Below are positions 39,196 to 48,697 of a stretch of 64,000 nucleotides of DNA, piece after piece. This DNA comes from Coriobacteriia bacterium (GTDB taxonomy: Bacteria > Actinomycetota > Coriobacteriia > Coriobacteriales > UBA8131). Location of the stretch: NCBI GenBank assembly GCA_009783085.1, contig WRHU01000005.1, forward strand, positions 87,177-151,176, in the 5' to 3' direction. The notes under the pieces are model-generated. The model worked only from the letters and a program-made list of their open reading frames with translations, did not search any database and was not told where the DNA came from. The translations under genes were made by a program, and so were the position numbers. Within the stretch, counting starts at the first letter, position 1; each line of letters opens with the position of its first letter.

Positions 39196-40746
39196 TTATA
39201 TTTCTTTGCCGAACAACTCAGCGACCGCAAGAACGAGGCCGTCGATGGTAGCCTGCTTTGCTTCGCAGTCAACAACAAGTCCGAGTTCTTGGGCGGTCTG
39301 GCTCGTAATTGGTCCAATAGAAACAATTTTTACGCCTTTAAGAACCTCACTTGCGCTCGTGCCTTTAGGCAAGCCAGCACGCAAAAGTTCCATAAAGTTT
39401 TTAACCGTTGATGATGAAGTGAAGGTGACCACGTCAATGTCGCCTTCGACAAAGCGCTCAACAACACTTGCAGAGCCGTGGCCCATAACAGTTTCGTAAA
39501 CTGCTGCAACGTCTACCTGCACGCCGTGCTCTCGTAGTACGCTGGGCAAAACCTCTCGGGCCTCTTTGGCACGAGAAACTAAAACCTTGCTTTTGGCGTT
39601 CAAGCCTTGCTCCAAGAAGCCTTCCAAAAGACCTTCTGCGTTGTACTCTGCAGGAACATAGTCTGCCCGGATACCACGTTGTGCGAGGCTGGTTGCCGTC
39701 GTAGAGCCAACGGCAGCAAAGCGTGCCTGCGCAAGACAGCGCACGTCTTTTTCTTTGGTTTTTAGACGGTCAAAGAACCCATCTACTCCGTTTGTGCTGG
39801 TAAATACTATCCAATCATAGCTCTCGATAGCAGCAATAGCCGCATCTGCCTCTGTCCAACTGCTTGGTTCTTTAATCCGAATGGTTGGAAACTCCAGCGT
39901 TTCTGCCCCCAGCTCGGCAAGTTTATCAACAAGATCGCTTGCTTGCGCACGCGAGCGGGTAACCACAATGCTTTTGCCAAAGAGCGGCTTGTTTTCAAAC
40001 CACTGCAGCTTCTCGCGCAGAGCAACCGCCTCGCCCACCAAGGTAATTGCGGGAGCTTGAAAGTTCGCTTGGGCTGCTTTCTCGGCAATATCTGCAAGCG
40101 TTCCCACCAACACTTCTTGGCGGGGTGTTGTTCCCCAACGAATAAGAGCGACGGGCGTATTCTCGTCACGACCGTTTTCTACAAGGCGCGCGGTGATAGT
40201 AGGGAGGTTTTTGATGCCCATAAAAAAACAAATGGTTCCTACTGCAGTGGCAAGACCTTTCCAGTTGATGTCGCTTGTTTGCTTGGTGGGATCCTCGTGC
40301 CCGGTGACAAACGCCATGTCGGTGGTGATGCCCCGATGCGTTACCGGTATGCCGGCGTAGGTGGGAGCGGCATAACCAGACGAAATGCCCGGCACCACTT
40401 CAAACGAGATATTGTGCTCGCTAAGCGCAAGCGCCTCCTCGCCACCACGACCAAAGATAAAAGGGTCGCCACCTTTAAGGCGGGCAACAATTTTGCCGCC
40501 GTCGCGCTGGGCAGTTTCTATGAGGAGCTCGTTGATTTCGTCTTGGGTAACGTGTTTGGAAAAGCCTTTTTTGCCAACATAAATAAGCTCAGCGTCAAGA
40601 TTTGCATACGCCAAAAAACAGGGGTTGGCGAGGTAGTCGTAGACCACAATGTCGGCTTTTTTTAGGCACTCAAGACCCTTTATGGTCATAAGGCCCGGGT
40701 CGCCCGGCCCTGCTCCTATTAAATATACCAGCGGCTTTGTAGCCAT
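39196..40746 (-). CDS. Fused uroporphyrinogen-III C-methyltransferase / uroporphyrinogen-III synthase (CobA-HemD)
   Basis: VYLIGAGPGDPGLMTIKG, LKGGDPFIFGRGGEEALAL, VPGISSGYAAPTYAGIPVTHRG; C-terminal HemD: IVVTRSRAQASDLVDKLAELGAETLEFPTIRI. Confidence 0.94.
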   Translation of the reverse strand: MATKPLVYLIGAGPGDPGLMTIKGLECLKKADIVVYDYLANPCFLAYANLDAELIYVGKKGFSKHVTQDEINELLIETAQRDGGKIVARLKGGDPFIFGRGGEEALALSEHNISFEVVPGISSGYAAPTYAGIPVTHRGITTDMAFVTGHEDPTKQTSDINWKGLATAVGTICFFMGIKNLPTITARLVENGRDENTPVALIRWGTTPRQEVLVGTLADIAEKAAQANFQAPAITLVGEAVALREKLQWFENKPLFGKSIVVTRSRAQASDLVDKLAELGAETLEFPTIRIKEPSSWTEADAAIAAIESYDWIVFTSTNGVDGFFDRLKTKEKDVRCLAQARFAAVGSTTATSLAQRGIRADYVPAEYNAEGLLEGFLEQGLNAKSKVLVSRAKEAREVLPSVLREHGVQVDVAAVYETVMGHGSASVVERFVEGDIDVVTFTSSSTVKNFMELLRAGLPKGTSASEVLKGVKIVSIGPITSQTAQELGLVVDCEAKQATIDGLVLAVAELFGKEI

Positions 40747-40900
40747 GTTTTCCCTTTCTCTTGCCCTTGTTCTTGCTTTTGCTCTTGCCTTTGCTCTTGC
40801 TTTTGTTCTTGCGTGCCTCGTTTTTTGTGCTTCCGGTTTTAGTTTGACTCGGTTTTAGTTTGCCTCGGCTTTAGCGTGCGTCGTTTTTGTGTTTGCGGCT

Positions 40901-41872
40901 TTAGACCGCTTCTGCCTCAGTGCGCACTGCTTCCAAAATCTCTGCTGCTCCACGTGCCTTAAGTGCTTCAACCATAGCTATTCCAAGTGCCTCTGGCTCT
41001 GCTGGCGAACCAACAAGCTGCTCTCGAATAAGCGTTGCGCCGTCAACCGAGGCTACCATTGCGTCCATTACTAGCGTTTCGTTTTCTCTGCGAGCGTACG
41101 CCCCAATGGGAACTTGACAGCCTCCCTCAAGGCCACTCATAACAACACGCTCGCTTGTTACGCAAGTCATGGTGTCTGCATCATTGAGAGCAGCACAAAT
41201 CTCCTGCATGAACGCATCATTTTCGCGGATTTCAACAGCGATAGCACCCTGCCCCACCGCGCTTATCATCTCCTCGGTAGGAATATAGCCAGTAATTCTT
41301 TCCTCCCAGCCCATGCGCGTGATTCCTGCGCTTGCCAAAACCACAGCATCAACCTCGCCCGTTTCTGCCTTGCGCAGGCGCGTATCCAAGTTTCCCCGCA
41401 CGTCCACCAGTATAAGGTCGCTGCGTAAAGCTGCGATTTGTGCCCGACGGCGCAGCGAACTTGTTCCCACGCTCGCACCGTGCGGTAGCTCTTTCAAACC
41501 GCCTTTTGTTGCCGAAACAATTACGTCACGGGCATCAACACGCGGAGGCGTTGCTGCGATAACCAGTCCATCGGGGAGCTGGGTGGGCATATCCTTCATA
41601 GAATGCACGCACAAATCAACGCTCCCGCCAAGAAGCTCAAGTTCGAGCTCTTTGGTAAACAGCCCTTTTTCGCCTATCTTTGCAAGCGGTACGTCAAGAA
41701 TCTTATCGCCTGTTGTTTTGATGATTTTGATTTCGACCTGCACATCGCAAGACTTCTGAATGAGCTCTTTGATGTGCTCAGACTGCCAGAGCGCAAGCTT
41801 GCTGCCCCGCGTTCCGATGGTCAGTTTTTTTTGGGCATCTTGTGTGTCCGGTATGCCTCGTGTATCTAACAC
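40901..41872 (-). CDS. hemC: Hydroxymethylbilane synthase
   Basis: KLTIGTRGSKLALWQSEHIKELI, GEKGLFTKELELELLGGSVDLCVHSMKDMPTQLPDGL, GTSSLRRRAQI, RGNLDTRLRK; probable GTG start at 41872 just after hemA stop, with AGAGGAG upstream. Confidence 0.93.
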   Translation of the reverse strand: MLDTRGIPDTQDAQKKLTIGTRGSKLALWQSEHIKELIQKSCDVQVEIKIIKTTGDKILDVPLAKIGEKGLFTKELELELLGGSVDLCVHSMKDMPTQLPDGLVIAATPPRVDARDVIVSATKGGLKELPHGASVGTSSLRRRAQIAALRSDLILVDVRGNLDTRLRKAETGEVDAVVLASAGITRMGWEERITGYIPTEEMISAVGQGAIAVEIRENDAFMQEICAALNDADTMTCVTSERVVMSGLEGGCQVPIGAYARRENETLVMDAMVASVDGATLIREQLVGSPAEPEALGIAMVEALKARGAAEILEAVRTEAEAV

Positions 41873-41873
41873 G

Positions 41874-43361
41874 CTAGGCTCCTCTCTTTGGAGCTGGGGA
41901 GGTGGTTGGTGTGTTGTCGCCCACTTCTTGGTTTGCCTCGCTGCTTGTTTCTTGCTCAGTTGGCAACTGCGGCGCTGTTGTCGCTGTCGCCGGTTGCGCC
42001 GATGCATGATGGTGCCGTTTTGGTTGCGGAAAATCCTCGGCACTTTTTCCTAAAAGATTTCTAATGAGCCCCCGGTGACGAGGCTTCTCGTCAGGGTTTA
42101 TATCAAGACCATACAAAAAGCGTGCCGTTTCAACACGTTCGTAGCTGTTGTCCTCTGCCGCTCCTGCCTTGAGGCGCATGGTGGGGCCATGAAGCAGCTT
42201 GTTTACCAGAGCATTTGCCATTGCATCAACAACCGCCTTGTCGGTATCATCAAGATTGCCAAGACGCTTCATGGCTTTAGCGACCTCATCATCTCGAATG
42301 CCCTCTGCTTTGGCACGTATTTGCGCAATAGTAGGCTCGACAATAAGTGTTTCAATCCACTGAGAAAAACTGTTGGTTTCCTCAACTATGATTTCCTCGG
42401 CACGAACCGCCTCGCGTTTGCGCTCCTCAAGATTGGCATCCACCACACCGTTAAGATCGTCAATGTCATAAAGATAGACGTCGTTAAGCTCGTGGACCGC
42501 TGGGTCAATGTCGCGCGGCAGGGCAATGTCAATGAGAAAGAGTGCCTTGCCACGAACTCCTTTGCGAGCCTTTGCCACCTCGTCTTTGGTAATCACGTAG
42601 CCGGGCGCAGCGGTGGAGGAAATAACGATGTCCGCATTTCTCATGTGCGCAAAAAGCTCCTCGTAGCGAATTGCCTCGCCCTCAAAAAGCTCAGCAATCT
42701 CACAGGCTTTCTCATAGGTTCTGTTTGCCACCAGCACCGAACCAACGCCCTGGCTTACCAGGTGTTTTGCCGTAAGCTCGCTCATTTTGCCCGCACCAAC
42801 AATCAAGATGGTGCGTCCCTCAAGCGCATCAAATACACGGCGTGCAAGCTCAACGGCAGCATAGCTTATCGAAACAGCACTTTCGCCAATGCCGGTTTCT
42901 GAGCGAACACGCTTTCCCAGCTCAAAACTCTGTCTAAAAAGTTTGTTAAAAATGCGATCTGTCGCCCCGTTGCTTGAGGCAAAGCCGTAGGCCTCTTTAA
43001 TTTGCCCCAATATCTGTGCCTCACCAAGCACCATAGACTCCAACGATGAAACTACGCGGAAAAGATGCCCCACCATTTTCATGTCTTGGTGATGATAGAG
43101 ATACTTTTTGATTTCGCAGAGATCAAGGTTGTGATAGCCCGCCATAAACTCGGCAACAACCTCAAAACCATTACAGGCATCGCGCGTAACCGCATAAATC
43201 TCGGTTCGGTTGCAGGTCGAAAGAATGACGGCTTCTGCAACTTCATCTTTTGACACCAGCAAAGAGAGCGCATCTGCCTGAATGCTCTCGGGAAAGGTAA
43301 GTTTTTCCCGTATTTCTATGGGTGCTGTTTTATGGCTAAGCCCAACCACGGTAAGATGCAT
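41874..43361 (-). CDS. hemA: Glutamyl-tRNA reductase
   Basis: VGLSHKTAPIEIREKLTF, ILSTCNRTEIYAVT, SLESMVLGEAQILGQIKEAY, VGAGKMSELTAKHL. Confidence 0.96.
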   Translation of the reverse strand: MHLTVVGLSHKTAPIEIREKLTFPESIQADALSLLVSKDEVAEAVILSTCNRTEIYAVTRDACNGFEVVAEFMAGYHNLDLCEIKKYLYHHQDMKMVGHLFRVVSSLESMVLGEAQILGQIKEAYGFASSNGATDRIFNKLFRQSFELGKRVRSETGIGESAVSISYAAVELARRVFDALEGRTILIVGAGKMSELTAKHLVSQGVGSVLVANRTYEKACEIAELFEGEAIRYEELFAHMRNADIVISSTAAPGYVITKDEVAKARKGVRGKALFLIDIALPRDIDPAVHELNDVYLYDIDDLNGVVDANLEERKREAVRAEEIIVEETNSFSQWIETLIVEPTIAQIRAKAEGIRDDEVAKAMKRLGNLDDTDKAVVDAMANALVNKLLHGPTMRLKAGAAEDNSYERVETARFLYGLDINPDEKPRHRGLIRNLLGKSAEDFPQPKRHHHASAQPATATTAPQLPTEQETSSEANQEVGDNTPTTSPAPKRGA

Positions 43362-43367
43362 AGGGCA

Positions 43368-44162
43368 TCAGCTGCCGTTCTTTTGATTGGGGGCGGGCGT
43401 GGGTGTGTTGGGTTCAGGCGATGAGGCTGCAACAGACGTAGCCTTGTTTACCGCCCGCCTACAGCTCGTATCGCATGAAGCACATTCGCCCAGCTTACAG
43501 GCAAACTCAGCAGGAGCAAACTCATCAAAAAGTTGCTCGGCACTCAACAGCTCACCTGCCTCAAGACGGTCAAACAAATTGGCGTGCGCCATTGCCTCAA
43601 AGAGAGGCTTGCGTGCCTCCTCGCCACCAGGAATACGCGAAAGCACCAGCGGACGCACCTCGCCAAGAAGCGCTACGTAGTCGCCCCACATGTCGTCATA
43701 GGTTTCCTCAAGTTGCCTGCGAATAGTGCGAGCAACCACCGGAGAAGCGCCGCCCGTTGAAATGGCAATTTGCAGCGGGCCTCGCTTGAGCGTTGAGGGC
43801 ACAATAAAGTTGCAGTAGGGCGGATAATCGACCATGTTAAGCAGCGTGCCCAGCTCCTCTGCCTCCTCATAAACCGCACGGTTGACCTCGGCGTTATCGG
43901 TTGCACACACTACCAAAAAAGCTTTTTTGAGGTCGCCTTTTTGATAGGCACGTGCGTGATAGGTAATTTTATTTTCGGCGGCAAGGTCTTTGACCAGCGG
44001 TGTGGTCTGCGGTGCTATAACGTGCACGTCTGCGCCTTGCTCCGCAAGGTTTTCGATTTTGCGTTGCCCCACATTGCCTGCGCCAATAACAAGCACGCGG
44101 CGGTCTTCTAAATCCAAAAACGCAGGATAATATGAACGATTGTAACTATGCGTCATGGTCAA
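43368..44162 (-). CDS. Precorrin-2 dehydrogenase / sirohydrochlorin ferrochelatase (CysG N-terminal-like)
   Basis: YYPAFLDLEDRRVLVIGAGNVGQRKIENLAEQGADVHVIAP, NMVDYPPYCNFIVPSTLKRGPLQIAISTGGASPVVARTIRRQLE. Confidence 0.9.
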   Translation of the reverse strand: MTMTHSYNRSYYPAFLDLEDRRVLVIGAGNVGQRKIENLAEQGADVHVIAPQTTPLVKDLAAENKITYHARAYQKGDLKKAFLVVCATDNAEVNRAVYEEAEELGTLLNMVDYPPYCNFIVPSTLKRGPLQIAISTGGASPVVARTIRRQLEETYDDMWGDYVALLGEVRPLVLSRIPGGEEARKPLFEAMAHANLFDRLEAGELLSAEQLFDEFAPAEFACKLGECASCDTSCRRAVNKATSVAASSPEPNTPTPAPNQKNGS

Positions 44163-45125
44163 TTATGCTCCCAGCATGAGTGCAGAAATTGCTTCTGCAG
44201 GCAGGGTCGCAGGGAACATTGTTGCCGACATGAGCGCGGGGCTCGTAGCCGCCGGCAAGAATGCTGGACTCTCGGATATCGGCACAAACGCAGGGCCTAC
44301 CGTCGCCGGCAAAAACATAGGAACCATTCCCATAACAATGAGCAAGAGTACGGCGAGCGAACCAATTGAAATCGCAAGAAACGAGGACGATTTTACCGAA
44401 ACACCGTTGCGGTAGACCTGCAAAAGATAGAGCGCGCAGATGAACCAAAGAACGCTCACCAGCACTATGCGCGGAGCAACAAACCACGAAGTGTAACTCA
44501 GTCCCGCCGTCATAACAGCACCAACAAACATTCCCACGGTAAGAAATGGGAAGCCAACCAGAATTGACGAACGGGAAACTCGTTTAAGCGTAGAGAGCGG
44601 CGGAATACGGCGGCTCACACGTGTGACCTTGTGCTTTTTGAGGAGCGCATCTTGATAGACGAGTAATCCTGCCGAAATTGCTCCCAAAATAAGTGCCGCA
44701 AAAGCGATAAGCAGCACAACAATATGAAAGACCAAAAGAACTTGTGAGTCGGAGGCATAGTCCGCTGCCCACTCAGGGTTAATGCTCGTAAGAATACGCC
44801 CTACCGACATAAGAAGCGCAGCGATGATTGCCAAAAACGCTCCGTAAGCTTTTGATTTTGTTATAAGCTCGAAAATGATATAGAGCAGTACCGCCACCCA
44901 CGAAGCAAGCGTGACCACATTTGGCCCTGAAAGCAGGGTTCCGTGCGTAAGAACCGAGCTAAACCCAATCGAAGCCGTCTGGGCAATAAAGCCAAGGACT
45001 ATAAGGATAAGAGCGTAGTTGCCGATTTTTTGCTGACGGAGCAAAAACTGGTACGCATAGAGGCACGCTCCAACGCAGTACAGCACGAGGGCTGCCCAAA
45101 AGAAACTTGCGGCTGCAACAGACAC
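44163..45125 (-). CDS. CcsA/HemX-like cytochrome c assembly membrane protein
   Basis: Polytopic; HGTLLSGPNVVTLASWVAVLLYIIFELITKSKAYGAF; HIVVLLIAFAALILGAISAGLLVYQDALLKK; end of heme cluster. Confidence 0.75.
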   Translation of the reverse strand: MSVAAASFFWAALVLYCVGACLYAYQFLLRQQKIGNYALILIVLGFIAQTASIGFSSVLTHGTLLSGPNVVTLASWVAVLLYIIFELITKSKAYGAFLAIIAALLMSVGRILTSINPEWAADYASDSQVLLVFHIVVLLIAFAALILGAISAGLLVYQDALLKKHKVTRVSRRIPPLSTLKRVSRSSILVGFPFLTVGMFVGAVMTAGLSYTSWFVAPRIVLVSVLWFICALYLLQVYRNGVSVKSSSFLAISIGSLAVLLLIVMGMVPMFLPATVGPAFVPISESPAFLPAATSPALMSATMFPATLPAEAISALMLGA

Positions 45126-45176
45126 GTTTCCTCCTTAGCTTGCTTGCCTACTAGGACATTTCTGAAATCGTAACCG

Positions 45177-45252
45177 TGGTGCCCCCAGAAGAATTTGAAT
45201 CTCCGTTTCCACTCTGAGAGAGTAGCGTCCTTGGCCGCTAGACGATGGGGGC
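45177..45252 (-). tRNA. tRNA-Glu(CTC), CCA encoded
   Basis: Minus strand GCCCCCATCGTCTAGCGGCCAAGGACGCTACTCTCTCAGAGTGGAAACGGAGATTCAAATTCTTCTGGGGGCACCA. Confidence 0.92.
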
Positions 45253-45411
45253 ATTTTGGAACAAAAACATCGCCCGAGTGTATCATAAAGCTGCACTTTT
45301 TCGGGGTAAATAGCGTGCGAGATAGCAAAATACCCTATAACATAGGGGAGTGGACGGAAAAGGGCGTGTATGCTGTACAGACGTCCCTAAGTTTTCCTGT
45401 TGTTGTTGCTG

Positions 45412-46506
45412 TTAGGATCTGGGAGCAAAAAAGTGGTTGGCGTTTTGGAAAATCTGCTCGTAGAGGGCAAGAGCTTTTGTCGCATCTAGGGCAGGAGTTT
45501 CGCTCGGTGTTTCGGTGGCGGTAAAACACTCAGCAAGGCGGGCTGCGGTGTAAATGACGTGTTCGGGCCCACAGGTAACGCCGCGAACGGGGTGCGGCGC
45601 CATGAAGGGCGCATCTGTTTCGGTAACAATTTTACTCTGCGGAGTGCGACGGGCGGCATCGCGTGCTTCGTCACTTTTTTTGAAAGTGAGCGGGCCACCA
45701 AATGCCACCAAACAACCAAGTTCCAAAAAAGGCTCAAGCGTAGCGTAATCAAGATTAAAACAATGGAGCAAGGTACCCGCAGGTGGCATACCTATTTCTT
45801 TGAGAATAGCTAAGCCGTCGCTGTGTGCCTCGCGCAAATGAAGGGCAACGGGCAAGTTGAGCTCATGCGCTAACTCGAGCTGACGACGAAAAACCTTCTG
45901 CTGTGTTGTGCGGGGGCTGCGATCATAATGATAGTCAAGTCCAATCTCGCCAAGGCCGCAGGCGCGCGGGTCTTTGAGGGTGTCAAGAAGGGCTTGTTCT
46001 ATGGAGGCGTTGTATTGAGAAGCATTGTGCGGGTGACAGCCAGCGATGAGACGAACTTCGGGCAAGATGGGTAAGGTGGGCTGAATGTTTTTGTTTAGCG
46101 AGATGGGCTGAGTGTTTTCGCTCGGCATGACGGGCTGGTCGTTCTCGCTCGGTGCGGCAAGCTGGGCATTTTTCTCGCAGGCAAACTCCGCAAGCAGCAC
46201 GCCTGCTTTTGAGAGCCAGTCGTCAAGATTTTCGCAGGTATAGGTGGGCTTTTCGGTTGGATCAATGACCGTAATAATGAGGTTTACGTTGTGAGCAGCG
46301 CAGCGGGCAAGGGCAAGCTCGGGGTGCTTGAGCATATCAAGGTGGGCGTGGGTGTCGGCAAAGCGTGCGCCTTGAGGAAAGCTCGGAGGCGCAACAATGC
46401 GCTCTTTTACGTCCCTAAAGTGGGCATCATAAAAGACGGTAGGTTCGTTCTCGGTGGCAGCATTGTTTGCTGCCTCAGCAGTTGTTGTTAGTTTGCTCGT
46501 TCTCAT
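45412..46506 (-). CDS. TatD-family metal-dependent hydrolase
   Basis: ARFADTHAHLDMLKHPE, GCHPHNA, GLGEIGLDYHYDRSPRTTQQKVFRRQLELAHELNLPVALHLREAH, TETDAPFMAPHPVRG. Confidence 0.9.
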   Translation of the reverse strand: MRTSKLTTTAEAANNAATENEPTVFYDAHFRDVKERIVAPPSFPQGARFADTHAHLDMLKHPELALARCAAHNVNLIITVIDPTEKPTYTCENLDDWLSKAGVLLAEFACEKNAQLAAPSENDQPVMPSENTQPISLNKNIQPTLPILPEVRLIAGCHPHNASQYNASIEQALLDTLKDPRACGLGEIGLDYHYDRSPRTTQQKVFRRQLELAHELNLPVALHLREAHSDGLAILKEIGMPPAGTLLHCFNLDYATLEPFLELGCLVAFGGPLTFKKSDEARDAARRTPQSKIVTETDAPFMAPHPVRGVTCGPEHVIYTAARLAECFTATETPSETPALDATKALALYEQIFQNANHFFAPRS

Positions 46507-46544
46507 AGTTTGCCTCTCGCTGCGTTGCTTGTTAGTTGCGCGTG

Positions 46545-46760
46545 CGGTTTCTGGACAACAACCGCTTCTATCCTACACTTCTCCCGCTAGGCACCGCATC
46601 AAGTGCGGTGCGACATACGTAGTACTAGCCTACCACTCTCCCTCTGGGTTCCGCATCAAGTGCGGTGCGACATACGTAGTACTAGCCTACCACTCTCCCT
46701 CTGGGTTCCGCATCAAGCGCGGGGCGACAGCCAAGATTGCGGGTCAAGCCCGCAATGACG
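46545..46760. repeat. Composite REP-like palindromic repeat locus (family B, locus 2), with 57-bp tandem repeat
   Basis: ccgcatcaag(t/c)gcgg.gcgac at 46594, 46651 and 46708 (period 57); attgcgggtcaagcccgcaat at 46736-46756. Confidence 0.88.
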
Positions 46761-46863
46761 GAGCAGTTCAGCACACCGACGTAGCACAAAAACGGGGGCG
46801 TCGGCAGCAAAACAAAGCTTGTTGCTTTTGCTACTCAACACCCCCGCTTGCTGTTACCTCTTA

Positions 46864-47616
46864 TTATAGCTGGTTGCCGTCGAGGTCAAAAATGATTGTT
46901 TTTGCGTCTGGCTCCCACTGGTAATACCCGTCTGTGGCGCGTACGGAAAAGCCAATGTAGATGCTCGTAGGCTCTTGGTCCGCTATATAGACATATCCCT
47001 CATGCTCCACAGCACGAAATCGCTTGCCCTCCGGCATAACATAATCGCCGTCATTCAAATGTAGAGCATTGGCAATTTTTGTACCCATCTCAGGCGTTAC
47101 CCCCTGAACGCTGGAGGAAAACACTGCCTGCGCAAGAATGTAGGCGTTTGACATGCCACCCCATAACTCATGGTCATAGTTTATGTTAAAGTCAACAAGA
47201 ACCACTTCTTTGTTGCCGTCAAACTTGATTAAGCCATGTCCATCAATCGTCCACTCCCGATAGTCCGTTTTCCAAAGACCTCCTTCGTTAGGAGTGTAGT
47301 CTTTGAGGAGAAACTCGCTGCCCCTTTCATCAAAACCTTTAAGAACAGTGAGCTTGTTTTTGTCGCGCACAAGATCATTTTCTTTGTAGTAGACATACAC
47401 TGGCTTAAGTATGGTGTCCATGCTCTCGAGGATAGCATTAAGATCGTTCATAGGTGCAATTTGAATTTCTGGCGTGGGGTCGTCTTCGGGCAGAGCTGTG
47501 TCCTCTGCGGAGGTGGTGTCCTCTGGTGCCTCGCTCGGTGGCGCTGCGGTGTTACCGCACGCAACAAGCAGCATCATGAGGGATAGGGTAAGAAAAAGAG
47601 CAAGTAGTTTTTTCAT
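46864..47616 (-). CDS. Putative lipoprotein, hypothetical
   Basis: MKKLLALFLTLSLMMLLVACGNTAAPPSEAPEDTT: signal peptide and lipobox LVAC. Confidence 0.75.
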   Translation of the reverse strand: MKKLLALFLTLSLMMLLVACGNTAAPPSEAPEDTTSAEDTALPEDDPTPEIQIAPMNDLNAILESMDTILKPVYVYYKENDLVRDKNKLTVLKGFDERGSEFLLKDYTPNEGGLWKTDYREWTIDGHGLIKFDGNKEVVLVDFNINYDHELWGGMSNAYILAQAVFSSSVQGVTPEMGTKIANALHLNDGDYVMPEGKRFRAVEHEGYVYIADQEPTSIYIGFSVRATDGYYQWEPDAKTIIFDLDGNQL

Positions 47617-47777
47617 CGTAGGTTCCTCCTTTTTGATAGGGCTTTAGATAAAAGCCGCTTGACCAAAGACGTGTGCTCCCCGTATCAGGTTACCCCAACC
47701 CACACGTATACTGCAGAAAAGTATAACGCTTTTTTATTTCAGTCGTGGGTATTTTTGCAAAAATACACTTTTGCTCT

Positions 47778-47844
47778 GGCAGGCAGGGGTGGTTCTGTGG
47801 CCCCTTTGTGAAACAAGTGGGGGCGCAGGGCCACCCCTGCCTGC
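47778..47844. repeat. Dispersed inverted-repeat element, copy 2 (family A)
   Basis: GGCAGGCAGGGGTGGTTCTGT...CCACCCCTGCCTGC; first 21 nt identical to 10071-10091. Confidence 0.88.
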
Positions 47845-47861
47845 TTATGACCTACACGTTT

Positions 47862-47960
47862 TATGGACAACAACCGCTCCTATCCTACGGCTCCCCCGCT
47901 AGGCCCCGCGTCAAGCGCGGGGCGACAGCCATAAGATTGCGGGTCAGGCTGCAATGACGA
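47862..47960. repeat. Composite REP-like palindromic repeat locus (family B, locus 3)
   Basis: tggacaacaaccgctcctatcctac...cccgctaggccccgcgtcaagcgcggggcgacagccataagattgcgggtcaggctgcaatgacg. Confidence 0.85.
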
Positions 47961-48064
47961 AGGTAGAGATGGCGCAGCCGCATGGGCGCTACCAGCAAGG
48001 TAGCGATTGGTGCGGCGGTCGCAGCAGCGAAGCGGCTGGCGTGGCCGTTTGGTAGGAGCAACAA

Positions 48065-48697
48065 CTAGAGCAAGGCGGGGAGTTCGGTGATGGTGTTGGC
48101 AGTAATTTCTGCTCCTGCATCGAGAAGGCGATTGAGGGCAAACATTCCCCATGGAGCAGCTATGGCAAGCATTCCTGCGGCGCGTGCAGCCTCCATATCA
48201 TAGGGGCTATCGCCAACGTAAGCGCAGTGTTTTGCTTTGAGTTTTAGGGCTTTTGCTGCGGCGAGCAAGGGCTCTGGGTTGGGCTTATGGAGCGTGGTTT
48301 TATCTGCGCCTTGTACAAACTCAAAGAGCTTAGTGTAGTCAAAAAGGTCGAGATCGCGCAGGGCAGAAGTGGTGTGTTTTGAGGTAACCACCGCAAGACG
48401 ATAGCCCTGCTCTTTGAGTGTGGTGAGCGTTTGAACGGTGCCGGGGAATTCCTTAATGAGCTTGCCGCATGATGCCCAGTTATGCTCACGGTAGGTTTCG
48501 AGGAGTTCGCTGGCGTGCTCGGCGCTGAGCTTTTTCATTTGGTATTCAAGGGGAATACCAATCATTTCTTTTAGCTCGTTGTCTGGTGGTGCAGCGCCGA
48601 GCACGGTTTTTGTAGCATGGCGAAACGAGGCAAGGATGTGCTCCTCGGTGTCGAGGAGCGTTCCATCCAAGTCAAAAATAACTGCTTTAATTTTCAT
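48065..48697 (-). CDS. HAD-family hydrolase (phosphoglycolate phosphatase-like)
   Basis: [65 protein letters not shown]; in-frame ATG at 48697 overlaps gyrA end. Confidence 0.9.
   Translation of the reverse strand: MKIKAVIFDLDGTLLDTEEHILASFRHATKTVLGAAPPDNELKEMIGIPLEYQMKKLSAEHASELLETYREHNWASCGKLIKEFPGTVQTLTTLKEQGYRLAVVTSKHTTSALRDLDLFDYTKLFEFVQGADKTTLHKPNPEPLLAAAKALKLKAKHCAYVGDSPYDMEAARAAGMLAIAAPWGMFALNRLLDAGAEITANTITELPALL

Noticed and set aside
39943-40665. 240-aa plus-strand ORF
   Set aside because: Antisense to cobA-hemD, which has full motif support.
41873-42043. N-terminal part of the 380-aa hemC ORF
   Set aside because: Overlaps hemA in another frame; HemC homology starts after the GTG at 41872, which has a good RBS.
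46594-46760. Possible CRISPR array
   Set aside because: Only two to three units with 57-bp period, palindromic REP modules and near-identical 'spacers', and no cas genes; a tandem duplication of a REP-like element.
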